Below, in pieces: positions 25,264 through 33,420 of a stretch of DNA of 64,000 nucleotides. A program made the translations under genes and the position numbers. A model generated the notes under the pieces. It saw only the letters and a list, made by a program, of their open reading frames with translations, was not told the DNA's origin and searched no databases. The DNA comes from AWTP1-18 sp036504515 (GTDB taxonomy: Bacteria > Pseudomonadota > Gammaproteobacteria > Burkholderiales > Rhodocyclaceae): positions 62,001-126,000 of the forward strand of contig DASXVA010000001.1 of assembly GCA_036504515.1 (NCBI GenBank). Direction: 5' to 3'. Position 1 is the first letter of the stretch. Every line of letters starts with the position of its first letter.

Positions 25264-26180
25264 GCAATCCGTCACCCCTGCTGGTCCACCAGTTACGCAA
25301 AACCTACGGCGAGCGGGAAGTTGTCGCCGGTCTGTCCTTTGAACTGCAGCCCGGCGAGTGCTACGGCCTGCTCGGCCCCAACGGTGCCGGCAAGACCACC
25401 ACCCTGCGCTGCTGCCTGGGGCTGACCACGCCGGACAGCGGCGACATCACCCTGGTGGGTGAGCCCGTGCCGGCCCGGGCCCGGGAAGCCAGGCAGCGGG
25501 TCGGCGTCGTTCCCCAATTCGACAATCTCGATCCCGATTTCAACTGCGGCGAAAATCTGCTGGTCTTTGGCCGTTACTTCGGCCTTGATGACGCAACCAT
25601 CCGCGCCCGCATTCCCGAGTTGCTGGAATTCGCCGGTCTTTCCGGCAAGGAAGAAGCGCCCCTGCGCAGCCTGTCCGGCGGCATGAAGCGGCGCCTGACC
25701 CTGGCCCGGGCTCTGATCAACGACCCGGACCTGCTGGTGCTGGATGAACCCACCACCGGCCTCGACCCCCAGGCCCGCCACCTGATCTGGGAACGGCTCA
25801 AGCGTCTGCTGGCCCAGGGCAAAACCATTCTGCTCACCACCCATTTCATGGATGAAGCCGAACGGCTTTGCAACCGCCTCGCCATCGTGGACACCGGCCG
25901 CATCGTTACCCAGGGCAGCCCTCAGGAATTGATCGCCAACGAGATCGAGAACTCGGTGGTGGAAGTCTTCGGTGAAGACGCCCCGGCCTGGGCAGCAGCC
26001 CATGCCGCTGAATACGCCCATCGCTTCGAGATAACCGGCGAAACCGTTTTTTGCTACCTTGACAATGCGACACCCTTGCTGGCCCATCTGGCGGAACGGC
26101 CTGCTATGCGTACCCTGCACCGCCCCGCCAATCTGGAAGACGTGTTTCTCAAACTGACCGGGCGGGAGTTGCGCGATTAG
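25260..26180 (+). CDS. ABC transporter ATP-binding protein (NodI-like)
   Basis: This 306-residue ATPase of an ABC-2 type exporter has Walker A GPNGAGKTT (39-47), the signature LSGGM (138-142), Walker B LLVLDEPTTGLDP and a switch His in LTTHFMDEAERL. The C-terminal ~70 residues are the extra domain found in NodI-like exporters. Its likely partner is the NodJ-like permease at 26903, but a lipoprotein gene lies between them. Substrate unknown: NodI/J export lipo-chitooligosaccharides in rhizobia, while most betaproteobacterial relatives have undefined cargo such as lipids or glycans. Confidence 0.9.
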   Translation: MSNPSPLLVHQLRKTYGEREVVAGLSFELQPGECYGLLGPNGAGKTTTLRCCLGLTTPDSGDITLVGEPVPARAREARQRVGVVPQFDNLDPDFNCGENLLVFGRYFGLDDATIRARIPELLEFAGLSGKEEAPLRSLSGGMKRRLTLARALINDPDLLVLDEPTTGLDPQARHLIWERLKRLLAQGKTILLTTHFMDEAERLCNRLAIVDTGRIVTQGSPQELIANEIENSVVEVFGEDAPAWAAAHAAEYAHRFEITGETVFCYLDNATPLLAHLAERPAMRTLHRPANLEDVFLKLTGRELRD

Positions 26181-26315
26181 GGCTTACAGAGCGTTACTCG
26201 CGGCAGACCGATGGCCCCGGGCGTTCTCCCCTAGAATCCCCCGTTACGTCGCCCGGGATACGCTTCCCCGAATCGACAGGGTTCAGCGGCATCAGATGGT
26301 CGCCCCAGACTGAAG

Positions 26316-26849
26316 GTGAAAAAATTGCGAACCACCCCGTTTCTCTGCATCACATCCCTCCTCGTTTCCCTGCTGCTGGCCGGTTGCAGCAGCAACTCAC
26401 CAAAGCTGTCGGAACTGTCCGTCATCAATGGCGAGAGTTTCGATGTGATGAGCCCCTACGCCTACCAGACCTCCGCCACCAAGGAAAAGTCCTGCGACGC
26501 GGCGCGCAAAACCTTGCTGAGTCAGGGCTACCAGGTGGACATGAAGGACAGCCTCACCATCATGGGCACCAAGTTCTTTCAGCCCTCGAAGGAACACCAC
26601 ACCAAACTGGAGGTGGGACTGGTTTGCGTCGACACCGACGAAGGCACCATCATCTACGCCAATGCCAAGCAGAGTTTTTTTGAGCTGAAAGCCAGCAGCA
26701 ATAGCGCCGGCCTCGGCGTTGCCGGCATGGGCTCGATCTCATTACCTTGGTCGGCCAGCGTCGATAACCTGGTGAAGGTGGGCGAAGAAACCGTGGCGGA
26801 TAAAGGTTTTTACCGCCGCCTGTTCAGCCTGTTGAGCCAGCAGCTCTGA
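26316..26849 (+). CDS. Lipoprotein, DUF2242-like
   Basis: This 177-residue protein has a lipoprotein signal (LLLAGCSSN, lipobox Cys at about residue 24). It resembles DUF2242 proteins, with KSCDAARKTLLSQGYQVDM, KFFQP and HTKLEVGLVCVD. The start is a GTG at 26316. Function is unknown. The odd point is position: it splits an ABC exporter ATPase gene from its permease gene, all on the same strand, with gaps of 135 and 53 bases. It may be an outer-membrane or periplasmic accessory of that exporter, or it may have been inserted there by chance. Confidence 0.72.
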   Translation: MKKLRTTPFLCITSLLVSLLLAGCSSNSPKLSELSVINGESFDVMSPYAYQTSATKEKSCDAARKTLLSQGYQVDMKDSLTIMGTKFFQPSKEHHTKLEVGLVCVDTDEGTIIYANAKQSFFELKASSNSAGLGVAGMGSISLPWSASVDNLVKVGEETVADKGFYRRLFSLLSQQL

Positions 26850-26902
26850 TGAGCGTTACGGTGTTAAGGTAGCCCGTTCCCCAGCCCCCGTCTTTCGCCC
26901 TC

Positions 26903-27685
26903 ATGTTTTCCCTGTTGATCAACACCCTTGCCGCCGGCCGCTTTCTCACCGTCTGGCGTCGCAACTTCCTGGTCTGGCGCAAGCTGGCCCTGACTTCGGT
27001 CCTGGGCAATCTGGCCGATCCCATGATCTACCTGTTCGGCCTCGGTTACGGCCTGGGCAGCCTGTTGCCCGAAGTGAGCGGCGTGTCCTACATCGCCTTT
27101 CTGGCGGCGGGCACTCTTTGCTCCAGCACCATGAACGCGGCCTGTTTCGAAGCCCTCTACAACGCCTTCTCACGCATGCATGTGCAGAAGAGCTGGGAGG
27201 CCATTCTCAACGCGCCCATCTCTTTGGAAGACGTGCTGGCAGGGGAATGGTGCTGGGCCGCAACCAAGGCCTCCTTCTCGGGCGCCGCCATCCTGCTGGT
27301 GGTGACGGTCCTGGGTTATGCCGACCCGGCCCATGTGCTGTGGGTGCTGCCCCTGACCTTCCTCATCGGCCTGTGCTTCTCGGGCCTGGGCCTGATCGTG
27401 ACGACCCTGGCGCCGTCCTACGATTTCTTCATGTACTACTTCACCCTGTTCATCACGCCCATGACCTTGCTGTCCGGGGTGTTCTTCCCCCTGACCCAAT
27501 TGCCTTTGGCTTTGCAGATCGTGGCCCAGGCCCTGCCCCTGACCCATGCCGTGGCTCTGGTGCGGCCCCTGTTGCTGGGCACAACGCCGGACAACATCCT
27601 GCTTCACGTCGGGATGTTGCTGGCAGTGAGTCTGGTGAGTTTTGCCGTGGCCCTGAAACTGGCCCAGCGGCGACTGTTGAGCTAA
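26903..27685 (+). CDS. ABC-2 type permease (NodJ-like)
   Basis: This 260-residue inner-membrane protein has six hydrophobic segments and the NodJ/ABC-2 pattern: an N-terminal WRRNFLVWRKLALTSVLGNL amphipathic stretch, then MNAACFEALYNAFSRMHVQK and a conserved LSGVFFPLTQLP loop before the last helices. It pairs with the NodI-like ATPase encoded at 25260 to form an exporter; the family role is export of lipid-linked or glycan molecules. The cargo is not inferable. The next gene downstream is convergent. Confidence 0.88.
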   Translation: MFSLLINTLAAGRFLTVWRRNFLVWRKLALTSVLGNLADPMIYLFGLGYGLGSLLPEVSGVSYIAFLAAGTLCSSTMNAACFEALYNAFSRMHVQKSWEAILNAPISLEDVLAGEWCWAATKASFSGAAILLVVTVLGYADPAHVLWVLPLTFLIGLCFSGLGLIVTTLAPSYDFFMYYFTLFITPMTLLSGVFFPLTQLPLALQIVAQALPLTHAVALVRPLLLGTTPDNILLHVGMLLAVSLVSFAVALKLAQRRLLS

Positions 27686-27698
27686 GGAAACCGCCCCC

Positions 27699-28382
27699 TC
27701 AACGGGCTGCGGATTGCAGCTCGCGGTCGAGGTGTAGCACCGGGACTAGCCCCCGGTCACTGTCGGTGTAGATGGCATCGGCCACCGCTGAAATGGCGGC
27801 AATGCTGCCGTCCCGGTGGTACGAGGAATAGACGTAACCCGTCACCAGCCCAACCATCAAAGTAATGGCCGCCAGCTTCCAGGCCGCCATGAGCCGCAGG
27901 GACAACCAGCGCGCCTTCCAGCGCAGACTGCTTTCCGTCCGCGCCGCCACCTTCATGGCCTCCAGGGCAAGACGCTGCTCGGCCTGGTACTGGGCAAGCT
28001 GTTCCAGGGCTGCGGCTTTCTCCTTGGCGGAGACCGCTGCCGCTTGCAGGGCGACATTCTTGGCTTCCGTGGCGTGACGGGCTTGCTCCTCCAGCTCTTG
28101 TCGGCGCCGGGCTTCCTTGGCGGCATCCAGATCAGCGGTGCGGCGCTCGATGGCCACCATCTCCGCCTTGTGCTCCGCATCCCGCAATGCTTCCGCCTGC
28201 TTGGCCAGCATTTGATCGGTCTGGATACGGATTCGGGCCAGGGACAAGGCCTCGGCTTCCGCCAATTCCCGCGTCCGCAAGGCCTCCAGGGCCTGCTTGC
28301 CGTCGTCCAGCCGCGTACGGGCGGCGGCCTCTACGGCGGCACGGTGCTCGGCGGGGGTCTGGTCACGGCTGGATGAAGTCAC
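27699..28382 (-). CDS. Coiled-coil membrane-anchored protein of unknown function
   Basis: This 227-residue protein has a long charged Ala/Glu/Arg-rich coiled-coil region (about residues 10-150, with many LEALR, KEARRRQELEEQA-type heptads). One membrane helix follows (about 167-188), and the C-terminus is short and presumably extracytoplasmic. There is no signal peptide and no enzymatic motif. It resembles many unrelated coiled-coil membrane proteins, so composition alone gives no function. It is downstream of the acetolactate synthase gene on the same strand, separated by a strong hairpin, so it is probably a separate transcription unit. Confidence 0.6.
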   Translation of the reverse strand: MTSSSRDQTPAEHRAAVEAAARTRLDDGKQALEALRTRELAEAEALSLARIRIQTDQMLAKQAEALRDAEHKAEMVAIERRTADLDAAKEARRRQELEEQARHATEAKNVALQAAAVSAKEKAAALEQLAQYQAEQRLALEAMKVAARTESSLRWKARWLSLRLMAAWKLAAITLMVGLVTGYVYSSYHRDGSIAAISAVADAIYTDSDRGLVPVLHLDRELQSAAR

Positions 28383-28423
28383 GGAAGCTCCTGAAGTATC
28401 CCGCCAGCCTAGCCCAGGACAGC

Positions 28424-28459
28424 GCCGGGAAAAGCCCGAATAAAAGGGCCCTTCCCGGC
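28424..28459 (-). terminator. Hairpin downstream of the acetolactate synthase gene
   Basis: GCCGGGAA (28424-28431) and TTCCCGGC (28452-28459) form an 8-bp stem, with an inner GGG/CCC pairing, between the ilvB-like stop and the coiled-coil gene. It probably ends the ilvB transcript. There is no long T-tract. Confidence 0.5.
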
Positions 28460-28488
28460 ACTGGTCTGCGACTGAAGGCGCAACCGCC

Positions 28489-30207
28489 TCAGCCCTTGAT
28501 CATGTCCCGGTTGGCTGCCCCCGGCGGCACGATGGGATAAACGTGGCTGTTCACATCGATGCTGGCATGAATCAGCACCGGCCCCGGTTGGTCCAGGGCC
28601 AGGCGCAGGGCGCGATGGAAATCCGGCGCCAAGTCGAGATCCACGGCTTTGAGACCGAAGCCCTTGGCCACGGCAACGAAATCGGGGCCGTGCCGATAGC
28701 GGCTGGCATAGATGCGTTCGCCGTAGAACAGGGTCTGCTGCTGATTCACCAGCCCCAGGGAATTGTTGTTCATGACGATGATCTTGAGATTGACGTTTTC
28801 CTCCGCCGCCGTCACCAGCTCCTGCACATTCATCAGCAGGCTGCCGTCGCCGCTGAAACAGACCACGGTGCGCTCGGGGCAGGCCAGGGCAGCGCCAAGG
28901 GCGGCGGGCATGCCGAAGCCCATGGTGCCCAGACCGCCGGAAGTCAGCCATTGGCGGGGACGGCGCAGGGGGTAGGCCTGGGCCGTCCACATCTGGTGCT
29001 GGCCCACATCGGTGGAAATCACGGCTTCGTCGTCCAGACAGGCGGCCACGGCACTGATCAGGCCGTAATGGCTGCGGGGATCTTCATCCTCCAGGCAAAG
29101 GGGATGATCTTGTTTCAGGGCGGCCACCTGTTCCAGCCAGGGGGTATTGAGGCGGGCCGCCACTTTGGGCAGCAGAGCTTCAAGGCTGCCCCGGGCGTCG
29201 GCAGCAATGGCTAGTTCTGGTTCCCGCAACTTGCCCAGTTCTTCGGCGTCAATATCGATGTGGATCACTTTGGCGTGGGGGCAAAACTCGGCCAGCTTGC
29301 CCGTGGCGCGATCGTCGAAGCGGGCGCCCACAGCCATCAGCAGATCGCATTCTTCCAGCACCAAATTGGTATAGGGCGCTGCGTGCATGCCCAGCATGCC
29401 CAGGGACAAGGGATGATCTACAGGCATGGCGCCCAGGGCCATGAGCGTCATCACCGTGGGCAAGGAAGCCTTTTCCGCCAGGGCCACGGCGGCCTCCGCT
29501 GCACCGGAATGGATGATGCCGCCCCCCAGATACAGCACCGGTCGCTGGGCCGCAGCGATCATGGCGGCGGCCTCCGTCAGGGCCTGCGGCGTTGCCTGGG
29601 GCAGCGGGTCGGCCACGGCAGGGGCGGGCCAGTGGCTGACTTCCACCTTTTCCATCTGCACGTCCTTGGGCACGTCGATCAGCACCGGACCGGGCCGGCC
29701 CGACAGGGCGATGCGGAAGGCCAGGGGAACGGCATCCAACAGATCCCGGGCGTGACTAACGAAAAGCACCTGCTTGGTGATGGGGGCCGCTACGGAACAA
29801 ATATCCATTTCCTGAAAGGCATCGGTACCGATCATGGACAGGGGCACCTGGCCGGTGATGGCAACGATGGGGATGGAATCGAGCTTGGCATCCGCCAGGG
29901 CCGTAACCAGATTGCTGGCACCGGGGCCGGAAGAGGCGAGGCACACGCCCACCTGCCCCGTAGACCGGGCCACCCCTTGCGCCATGAATCCCGCCCCCTG
30001 TTCGTGCCGGGCCAGCACGTGGCGCAGGGCTGGAAAACCGGCCAGGGCATCGTAGACTGGAAGAATCGCGCCGCCGGGAATGCCGGTAACGAAATCCACG
30101 CCCTGTCTGGCGATCAGCCGGACAATGATCTCGGCCCCGGTCAGGGTTTCAGCGGCGTGGATGGAATTGGACTGCGCGGCGGCAATCTCCCGGTCTGGTG
30201 CGTTCAT
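28489..30207 (-). CDS. ilvB: Acetolactate synthase large (catalytic) subunit
   Basis: This 572-residue ThDP-dependent enzyme makes 2-acetolactate or 2-aceto-2-hydroxybutyrate, the first committed step for Val, Leu and Ile. The N-terminal PYR domain carries the catalytic Glu in LARHEQGAGFMAQG. The FAD-binding middle domain has GGGIIHSG and GARFDDRATGKL. The C-terminal PP domain has the ThDP motif GDGSLLMNVQEL...NNNSLGLV. The start is set by AGAGGAG eight bases before the ATG. No small-subunit gene (ilvN/ilvH) follows, so this is probably a second paralogue or uses a subunit encoded elsewhere. It is preceded by a leader peptide and terminator (30264-30454) that indicate attenuation. Confidence 0.93.
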   Translation of the reverse strand: MNAPDREIAAAQSNSIHAAETLTGAEIIVRLIARQGVDFVTGIPGGAILPVYDALAGFPALRHVLARHEQGAGFMAQGVARSTGQVGVCLASSGPGASNLVTALADAKLDSIPIVAITGQVPLSMIGTDAFQEMDICSVAAPITKQVLFVSHARDLLDAVPLAFRIALSGRPGPVLIDVPKDVQMEKVEVSHWPAPAVADPLPQATPQALTEAAAMIAAAQRPVLYLGGGIIHSGAAEAAVALAEKASLPTVMTLMALGAMPVDHPLSLGMLGMHAAPYTNLVLEECDLLMAVGARFDDRATGKLAEFCPHAKVIHIDIDAEELGKLREPELAIAADARGSLEALLPKVAARLNTPWLEQVAALKQDHPLCLEDEDPRSHYGLISAVAACLDDEAVISTDVGQHQMWTAQAYPLRRPRQWLTSGGLGTMGFGMPAALGAALACPERTVVCFSGDGSLLMNVQELVTAAEENVNLKIIVMNNNSLGLVNQQQTLFYGERIYASRYRHGPDFVAVAKGFGLKAVDLDLAPDFHRALRLALDQPGPVLIHASIDVNSHVYPIVPPGAANRDMIKG

Positions 30208-30263
30208 GGTGTGGCTCCTCTGTAGGGTTGAGGTGCCGGATCACCGCCGGGAGTCTGAAATGA

Positions 30264-30298
30264 AAAAACCCCCGCCGGTTGCACCGGCGGGGGTTTTT
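30264..30298 (-). terminator. Attenuator terminator hairpin upstream of ilvB
   Basis: On the minus strand, arms AAAAACCCCCGCCGGT and ACCGGCGGGGGTTTTT form a 16-bp stem with a 3-base loop, ending in T residues: a textbook Rho-independent terminator, but located between a leader ORF and the structural gene. A segment at the end of the leader (30317-30328) can pair with its 5' arm as a possible antiterminator. Confidence 0.85.
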
Positions 30299-30310
30299 GA
30301 AATCTGCTGT

Positions 30311-30454
30311 TTAGCGAACCCTGGCCGACGCGGTGCTTACGACTACACCTACGGTAATTACCCGTACGACAGCGATGACATCAACCAGCAGCAAAGCGCC
30401 TGCACCGGCGGAAGGCCGGGAAAGGTCAAGGCTGGAAAGGTGACGTGACGCCAT
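30311..30454 (-). CDS. Putative ilv leader peptide (attenuation control)
   Basis: This 47-codon ORF runs from the ATG at 30454 to the TAA at 30311-30313. Residues 21-39 read as a branched-chain-amino-acid run (ALLLVDVIAVV, then RVITVGVVV), with 14 of 19 codons for Leu, Val or Ile. It ends 13 bases before a strong terminator that precedes acetolactate synthase. This is the known layout of ilv leader peptides, where ribosome stalling at Val/Leu/Ile codons controls termination. The Shine-Dalgarno sequence is weak (only a GAGCC-like stretch), so the exact start is less certain than the codon run. The ORF is too short to be picked by standard gene finders. Confidence 0.78.
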   Translation of the reverse strand: MASRHLSSLDLSRPSAGAGALLLVDVIAVVRVITVGVVVSTASARVR

Positions 30455-30488
30455 GGAAGGGGCTCGGGGTTCAAAAAATCGAAGGGCA

Positions 30489-30518
30489 ATTATGCCCGGC
30501 CTTCACCCGAAAAGACAA
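30489..30518 (-). promoter_or_regulatory. Candidate promoter of the ilv leader/ilvB transcript
   Basis: On the minus strand, TTGTCT (30513-30518) and CATAAT (30489-30494) are separated by 18 bases. A start about 7 bases downstream would leave a 5' UTR of about 28 bases before the leader ATG. It lies in the divergent gap with cutA. Confidence 0.5.
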
Positions 30519-30575
30519 GTCCCAAAGACAAACCCCTTTCCGCAAGGGATGAAACGGGGCCGGTAGAATGGCCCG

Positions 30576-30926
30576 ATGAGCACTGCTGCCGAAACCCTGC
30601 TGGTCATCACCAACCTGCCCGATGCAGAGGCTGCCCGCCTGCTGGCCGGCGCCCTGGTGGAGCAGCGGCTCGCCGCCTGCGTGAACATTCTTGCCCCCTG
30701 CACCTCGGTCTATCGCTGGCAGGGAGCCATCGAAACCGCGACGGAAGTGCCGCTGCTGATCAAGACGACCACCGCCCGCTATGACGCCCTGGAAGCAGTC
30801 ATCCGCGCCCGGCATCCTTATGAACTTCCCGAAATCCTGGCGGTCCCAGTTGCCTCGGGGCTACCGGCGTATCTGGGCTGGGTAGCTGAAGAAACCACGC
30901 CAAACGACAACACCACCCCATGCTGA
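30576..30926 (+). CDS. cutA: Divalent-cation tolerance protein CutA
   Basis: This 116-residue protein matches the CutA1 family, small trimeric PII-like ferredoxin-fold proteins linked to copper/divalent-cation tolerance. Conserved stretches are VEQRLAACVNILAPCTSVYRW and the Glu/Pro region HPYELPEILAVPV; both are family hallmarks. The precise biochemical role of CutA is not settled in general. The gene overlaps the dsbD start by 7 bases, a common cutA-dsbD pairing in proteobacteria, so the two are cotranscribed. Confidence 0.93.
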   Translation: MSTAAETLLVITNLPDAEAARLLAGALVEQRLAACVNILAPCTSVYRWQGAIETATEVPLLIKTTTARYDALEAVIRARHPYELPEILAVPVASGLPAYLGWVAEETTPNDNTTPC

Positions 30927-32671
30927 TCCGTCTGCTTTGCTGCATCGCCTTTCTTTTCATGCCCTGGCTGGCCCAGGCCGGCAACGAACCGCTGCCGCCG
31001 GAGCAGGCCTTCCAGGCTTCCGCGGTCGCCCTTGATACCCATACGGTGGAAGTCCGTTTCGACATCGCCCAGGGCTATTACCTCTACCGGGACAAGTTCC
31101 GCTTCGCCGTCGAAGGCAGCAAGGCCAAACTCGGCGAGCCGGTCTTCCCCAAGGGTGAAACCAAGGACGACCCCAACTTCGGCAAGGTGGAAGTCTTCCA
31201 TCACTCCCTGGCGGTCAAGCTGCCGGTAGAAGGCGATACCGCCCAGCTCAAACTCAAGCTCAGCTTTCAGGGCTGCGCCGATATGGGCATCTGCTACCCG
31301 CCCATGAACCCGGTGGTGGACGTGGAAGCAGCAGGAGCTCCGTCCGCTGCCACCACGGCCCCGGGCACAAGCAGCAGCAACGATGCCGGCAATGAAACCT
31401 CCCGCATCGCCAAGCTGCTCCAGGGCAGCCTGTGGCTGGCGCTGGTGAGCTTCTTCGGCTTCGGCCTGCTGCTGTCCTTCACCCCCTGCATGCTGCCCAT
31501 GGTGCCCATCCTCTCCGGCATCATCGTCAACCACGGTCATGCCGTCAGCCATGGTCGCGCCTTTCTGCTGTCCCTCACCTATGTGCTGGGCATGGCCATC
31601 ACCTACGCCATCGCCGGTGTCGCGGCAGGCCTTTCCGGCACCCTGCTTTCCGGCGCCTTGCAAAATGCCTGGGTGCTGGGGGGCTTTGCCCTGATGTTTG
31701 TGGTGCTGTCCTTTTCCATGTTCGGTTTCTACGAACTGCAATTACCCAGCAGCCTGCAAAGCAAACTCTCCGACACGGCCAATCACCGCGGCGGCAGCCT
31801 GCCTGCCCTGTTCATCATGGGCGCCCTCTCCGCCTTGATCGTCGGCCCCTGCGTCGCCGCCCCCCTGGCCGGTGCCCTGCTCTACATCGCCAAAACCGGC
31901 AACGCCCTACTCGGCGGCCTAGCCCTGTTCGCCCTGGCCCTGGGCATGGGGGTGCCGCTGCTGGCGGTAGGTCTGTTCTCCCGTTCCCTGCTGCCCCACA
32001 CCGGCCCCTGGATGGAATCGGTGAAGAAGTTCTTCGGCGTACTGCTGCTGGCCACCGCCCTCTGGCTGGTATCGCCGGTGCTGCCGGTCTGGCTGGTGAT
32101 GCTAGCCTGGGCTGCCCTGCTGATCGTGCCCGCCATCTACCTGCGGGCCATCGACCCCCTGCCCCACAACGCGAGCAACTGGCATCGCTTCTGGAAAGGC
32201 ATCGGCCTGCTGATGCTGCTGGCCGGCGCCGTGTTGGTGGTGGGTGTGGCAGGTGGTTCCCGCGATCCCTTGAAGCCCTTGGGCTTTCTCAGCGTGCCTG
32301 TCGCCGAAGCCAAGGAAGCCAGTTTTGAAACCATTCACACCATGGCCGAACTGGATGCCCGCCTGCAACAGGCCGACAAACCGGTACTGCTCGACTTCTA
32401 TGCCGACTGGTGCGTGAGCTGCAAGGAAATGGAACGCAACACCTTCAGCGACCCCGCAGTCAAACAGCACTTTGCCAAGCTGACCCTGCTCCGGGCCGAC
32501 GTTACCGCTGCCAACGATGCCGATTACGAATTGCTCAAACGCTTCGGCCTGTTCGGCCCGCCGGGTATCATCTTCTTCGACAAGTCCGGCAAGGAACTGC
32601 CCGAACTACGGGTAGTGGGCTACCAGCCCCCGGCGGAATTTCTCCCGGTTCTCGACCGGATTCCCTACTGA
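30920..32671 (+). CDS. dsbD: Thiol:disulfide interchange protein DsbD
   Basis: This 583-residue inner-membrane electron conduit passes reducing power from cytoplasmic thioredoxin to periplasmic proteins such as DsbC and cytochrome-maturation factors. A signal peptide (to about residue 20, LAQAGNE) precedes the periplasmic alpha domain with its Cys pair (C119, C125). The eight-helix beta domain has two membrane Cys in FTPCMLP (C190) and VGPCVAA (C311). The C-terminal thioredoxin-like gamma domain has WCVSCK (C498, C501). All six catalytic Cys are present, so the protein looks fully functional. It overlaps cutA by 7 bases and is followed after 24 bases by ribE. Confidence 0.95.
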   Translation: MLIRLLCCIAFLFMPWLAQAGNEPLPPEQAFQASAVALDTHTVEVRFDIAQGYYLYRDKFRFAVEGSKAKLGEPVFPKGETKDDPNFGKVEVFHHSLAVKLPVEGDTAQLKLKLSFQGCADMGICYPPMNPVVDVEAAGAPSAATTAPGTSSSNDAGNETSRIAKLLQGSLWLALVSFFGFGLLLSFTPCMLPMVPILSGIIVNHGHAVSHGRAFLLSLTYVLGMAITYAIAGVAAGLSGTLLSGALQNAWVLGGFALMFVVLSFSMFGFYELQLPSSLQSKLSDTANHRGGSLPALFIMGALSALIVGPCVAAPLAGALLYIAKTGNALLGGLALFALALGMGVPLLAVGLFSRSLLPHTGPWMESVKKFFGVLLLATALWLVSPVLPVWLVMLAWAALLIVPAIYLRAIDPLPHNASNWHRFWKGIGLLMLLAGAVLVVGVAGGSRDPLKPLGFLSVPVAEAKEASFETIHTMAELDARLQQADKPVLLDFYADWCVSCKEMERNTFSDPAVKQHFAKLTLLRADVTAANDADYELLKRFGLFGPPGIIFFDKSGKELPELRVVGYQPPAEFLPVLDRIPY

Positions 32672-32695
32672 TTTCACTGCTTTCGGAGATTCACC

Positions 32696-33307
32696 ATGTT
32701 CACCGGCATCGTCGCCGCCACCGGCAAGATCACCCATGTGCAGCCCCTGGAAAAGGGCGTTCGCCTCACCATCAGCGCTCCCGAGCTTGGCCTTGACGAT
32801 ATCGGCCTCGGTGATTCCGTGGCCCATAACGGCGTCTGTCTGACCGTGATCGAAAAGACCGGCGACAGTTACAAAGTGGATGTTTCCCGGGAGACCCTGG
32901 ATTGCACCGTGGGTCTGGACGGCACCAGCAACAACGCCGAAGTGAATCTGGAAAAAGCCATGCAGCTCACCGACCGCCTCGGCGGCCATCTGGTCAGCGG
33001 CCATGTGGACGGCGTGGGCGAGGTGCTCAAGTTCGACAAGATCAGCGAATCCCACGAACTGGTGATCCGTGCTCCAAAAAGCCTGGCCAAGTACATCGCC
33101 CGCAAGGGTTCCGTCACGGTGAACGGCGTGTCCCTCACCACCAACACGGTGGACGGCACCGACTTTTCCATCAACCTGATTCCCCACACGGTGCAGGTCA
33201 CCACCCTCAAGTACCTGAAGCCGGGGGCCGGCGTGAATCTGGAAGTGGATCTGATCGCCCGTTACTGCGAACGGCTGCTCACCGCCGAGAAGGAACTGGC
33301 CAGTTAA
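32696..33307 (+). CDS. ribE: Riboflavin synthase alpha subunit
   Basis: This 203-residue enzyme dismutates two 6,7-dimethyl-8-ribityllumazine molecules to riboflavin. It begins with the invariant MFTGIV and contains two lumazine-binding repeats, each with a GHVDG-type or FSINLIPHT-type element (LVSGHVDGVGEV, then IPHTVQVTTL). It heads the ribE-ribBA-ribH block. No FMN riboswitch is recognisable in the 24-base gap upstream, so regulation is not through an RFN element here. Confidence 0.93.
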   Translation: MFTGIVAATGKITHVQPLEKGVRLTISAPELGLDDIGLGDSVAHNGVCLTVIEKTGDSYKVDVSRETLDCTVGLDGTSNNAEVNLEKAMQLTDRLGGHLVSGHVDGVGEVLKFDKISESHELVIRAPKSLAKYIARKGSVTVNGVSLTTNTVDGTDFSINLIPHTVQVTTLKYLKPGAGVNLEVDLIARYCERLLTAEKELAS

Positions 33308-33420
33308 GGTCACCTTCGTCATTCCCGCACCGGGCGCCGGGATTTAACGGTCGGCCCCGGGCGAGATTTGGGGCGTAAAATGCGCCCCCTTCCCCATTGC
33401 CCTTAGCCAGCGACCCGCCC

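Noticed and set aside
32672..32695. FMN riboswitch upstream of the riboflavin genes
   Set aside because: The gap is only 24 bases, far too short for an RFN element.
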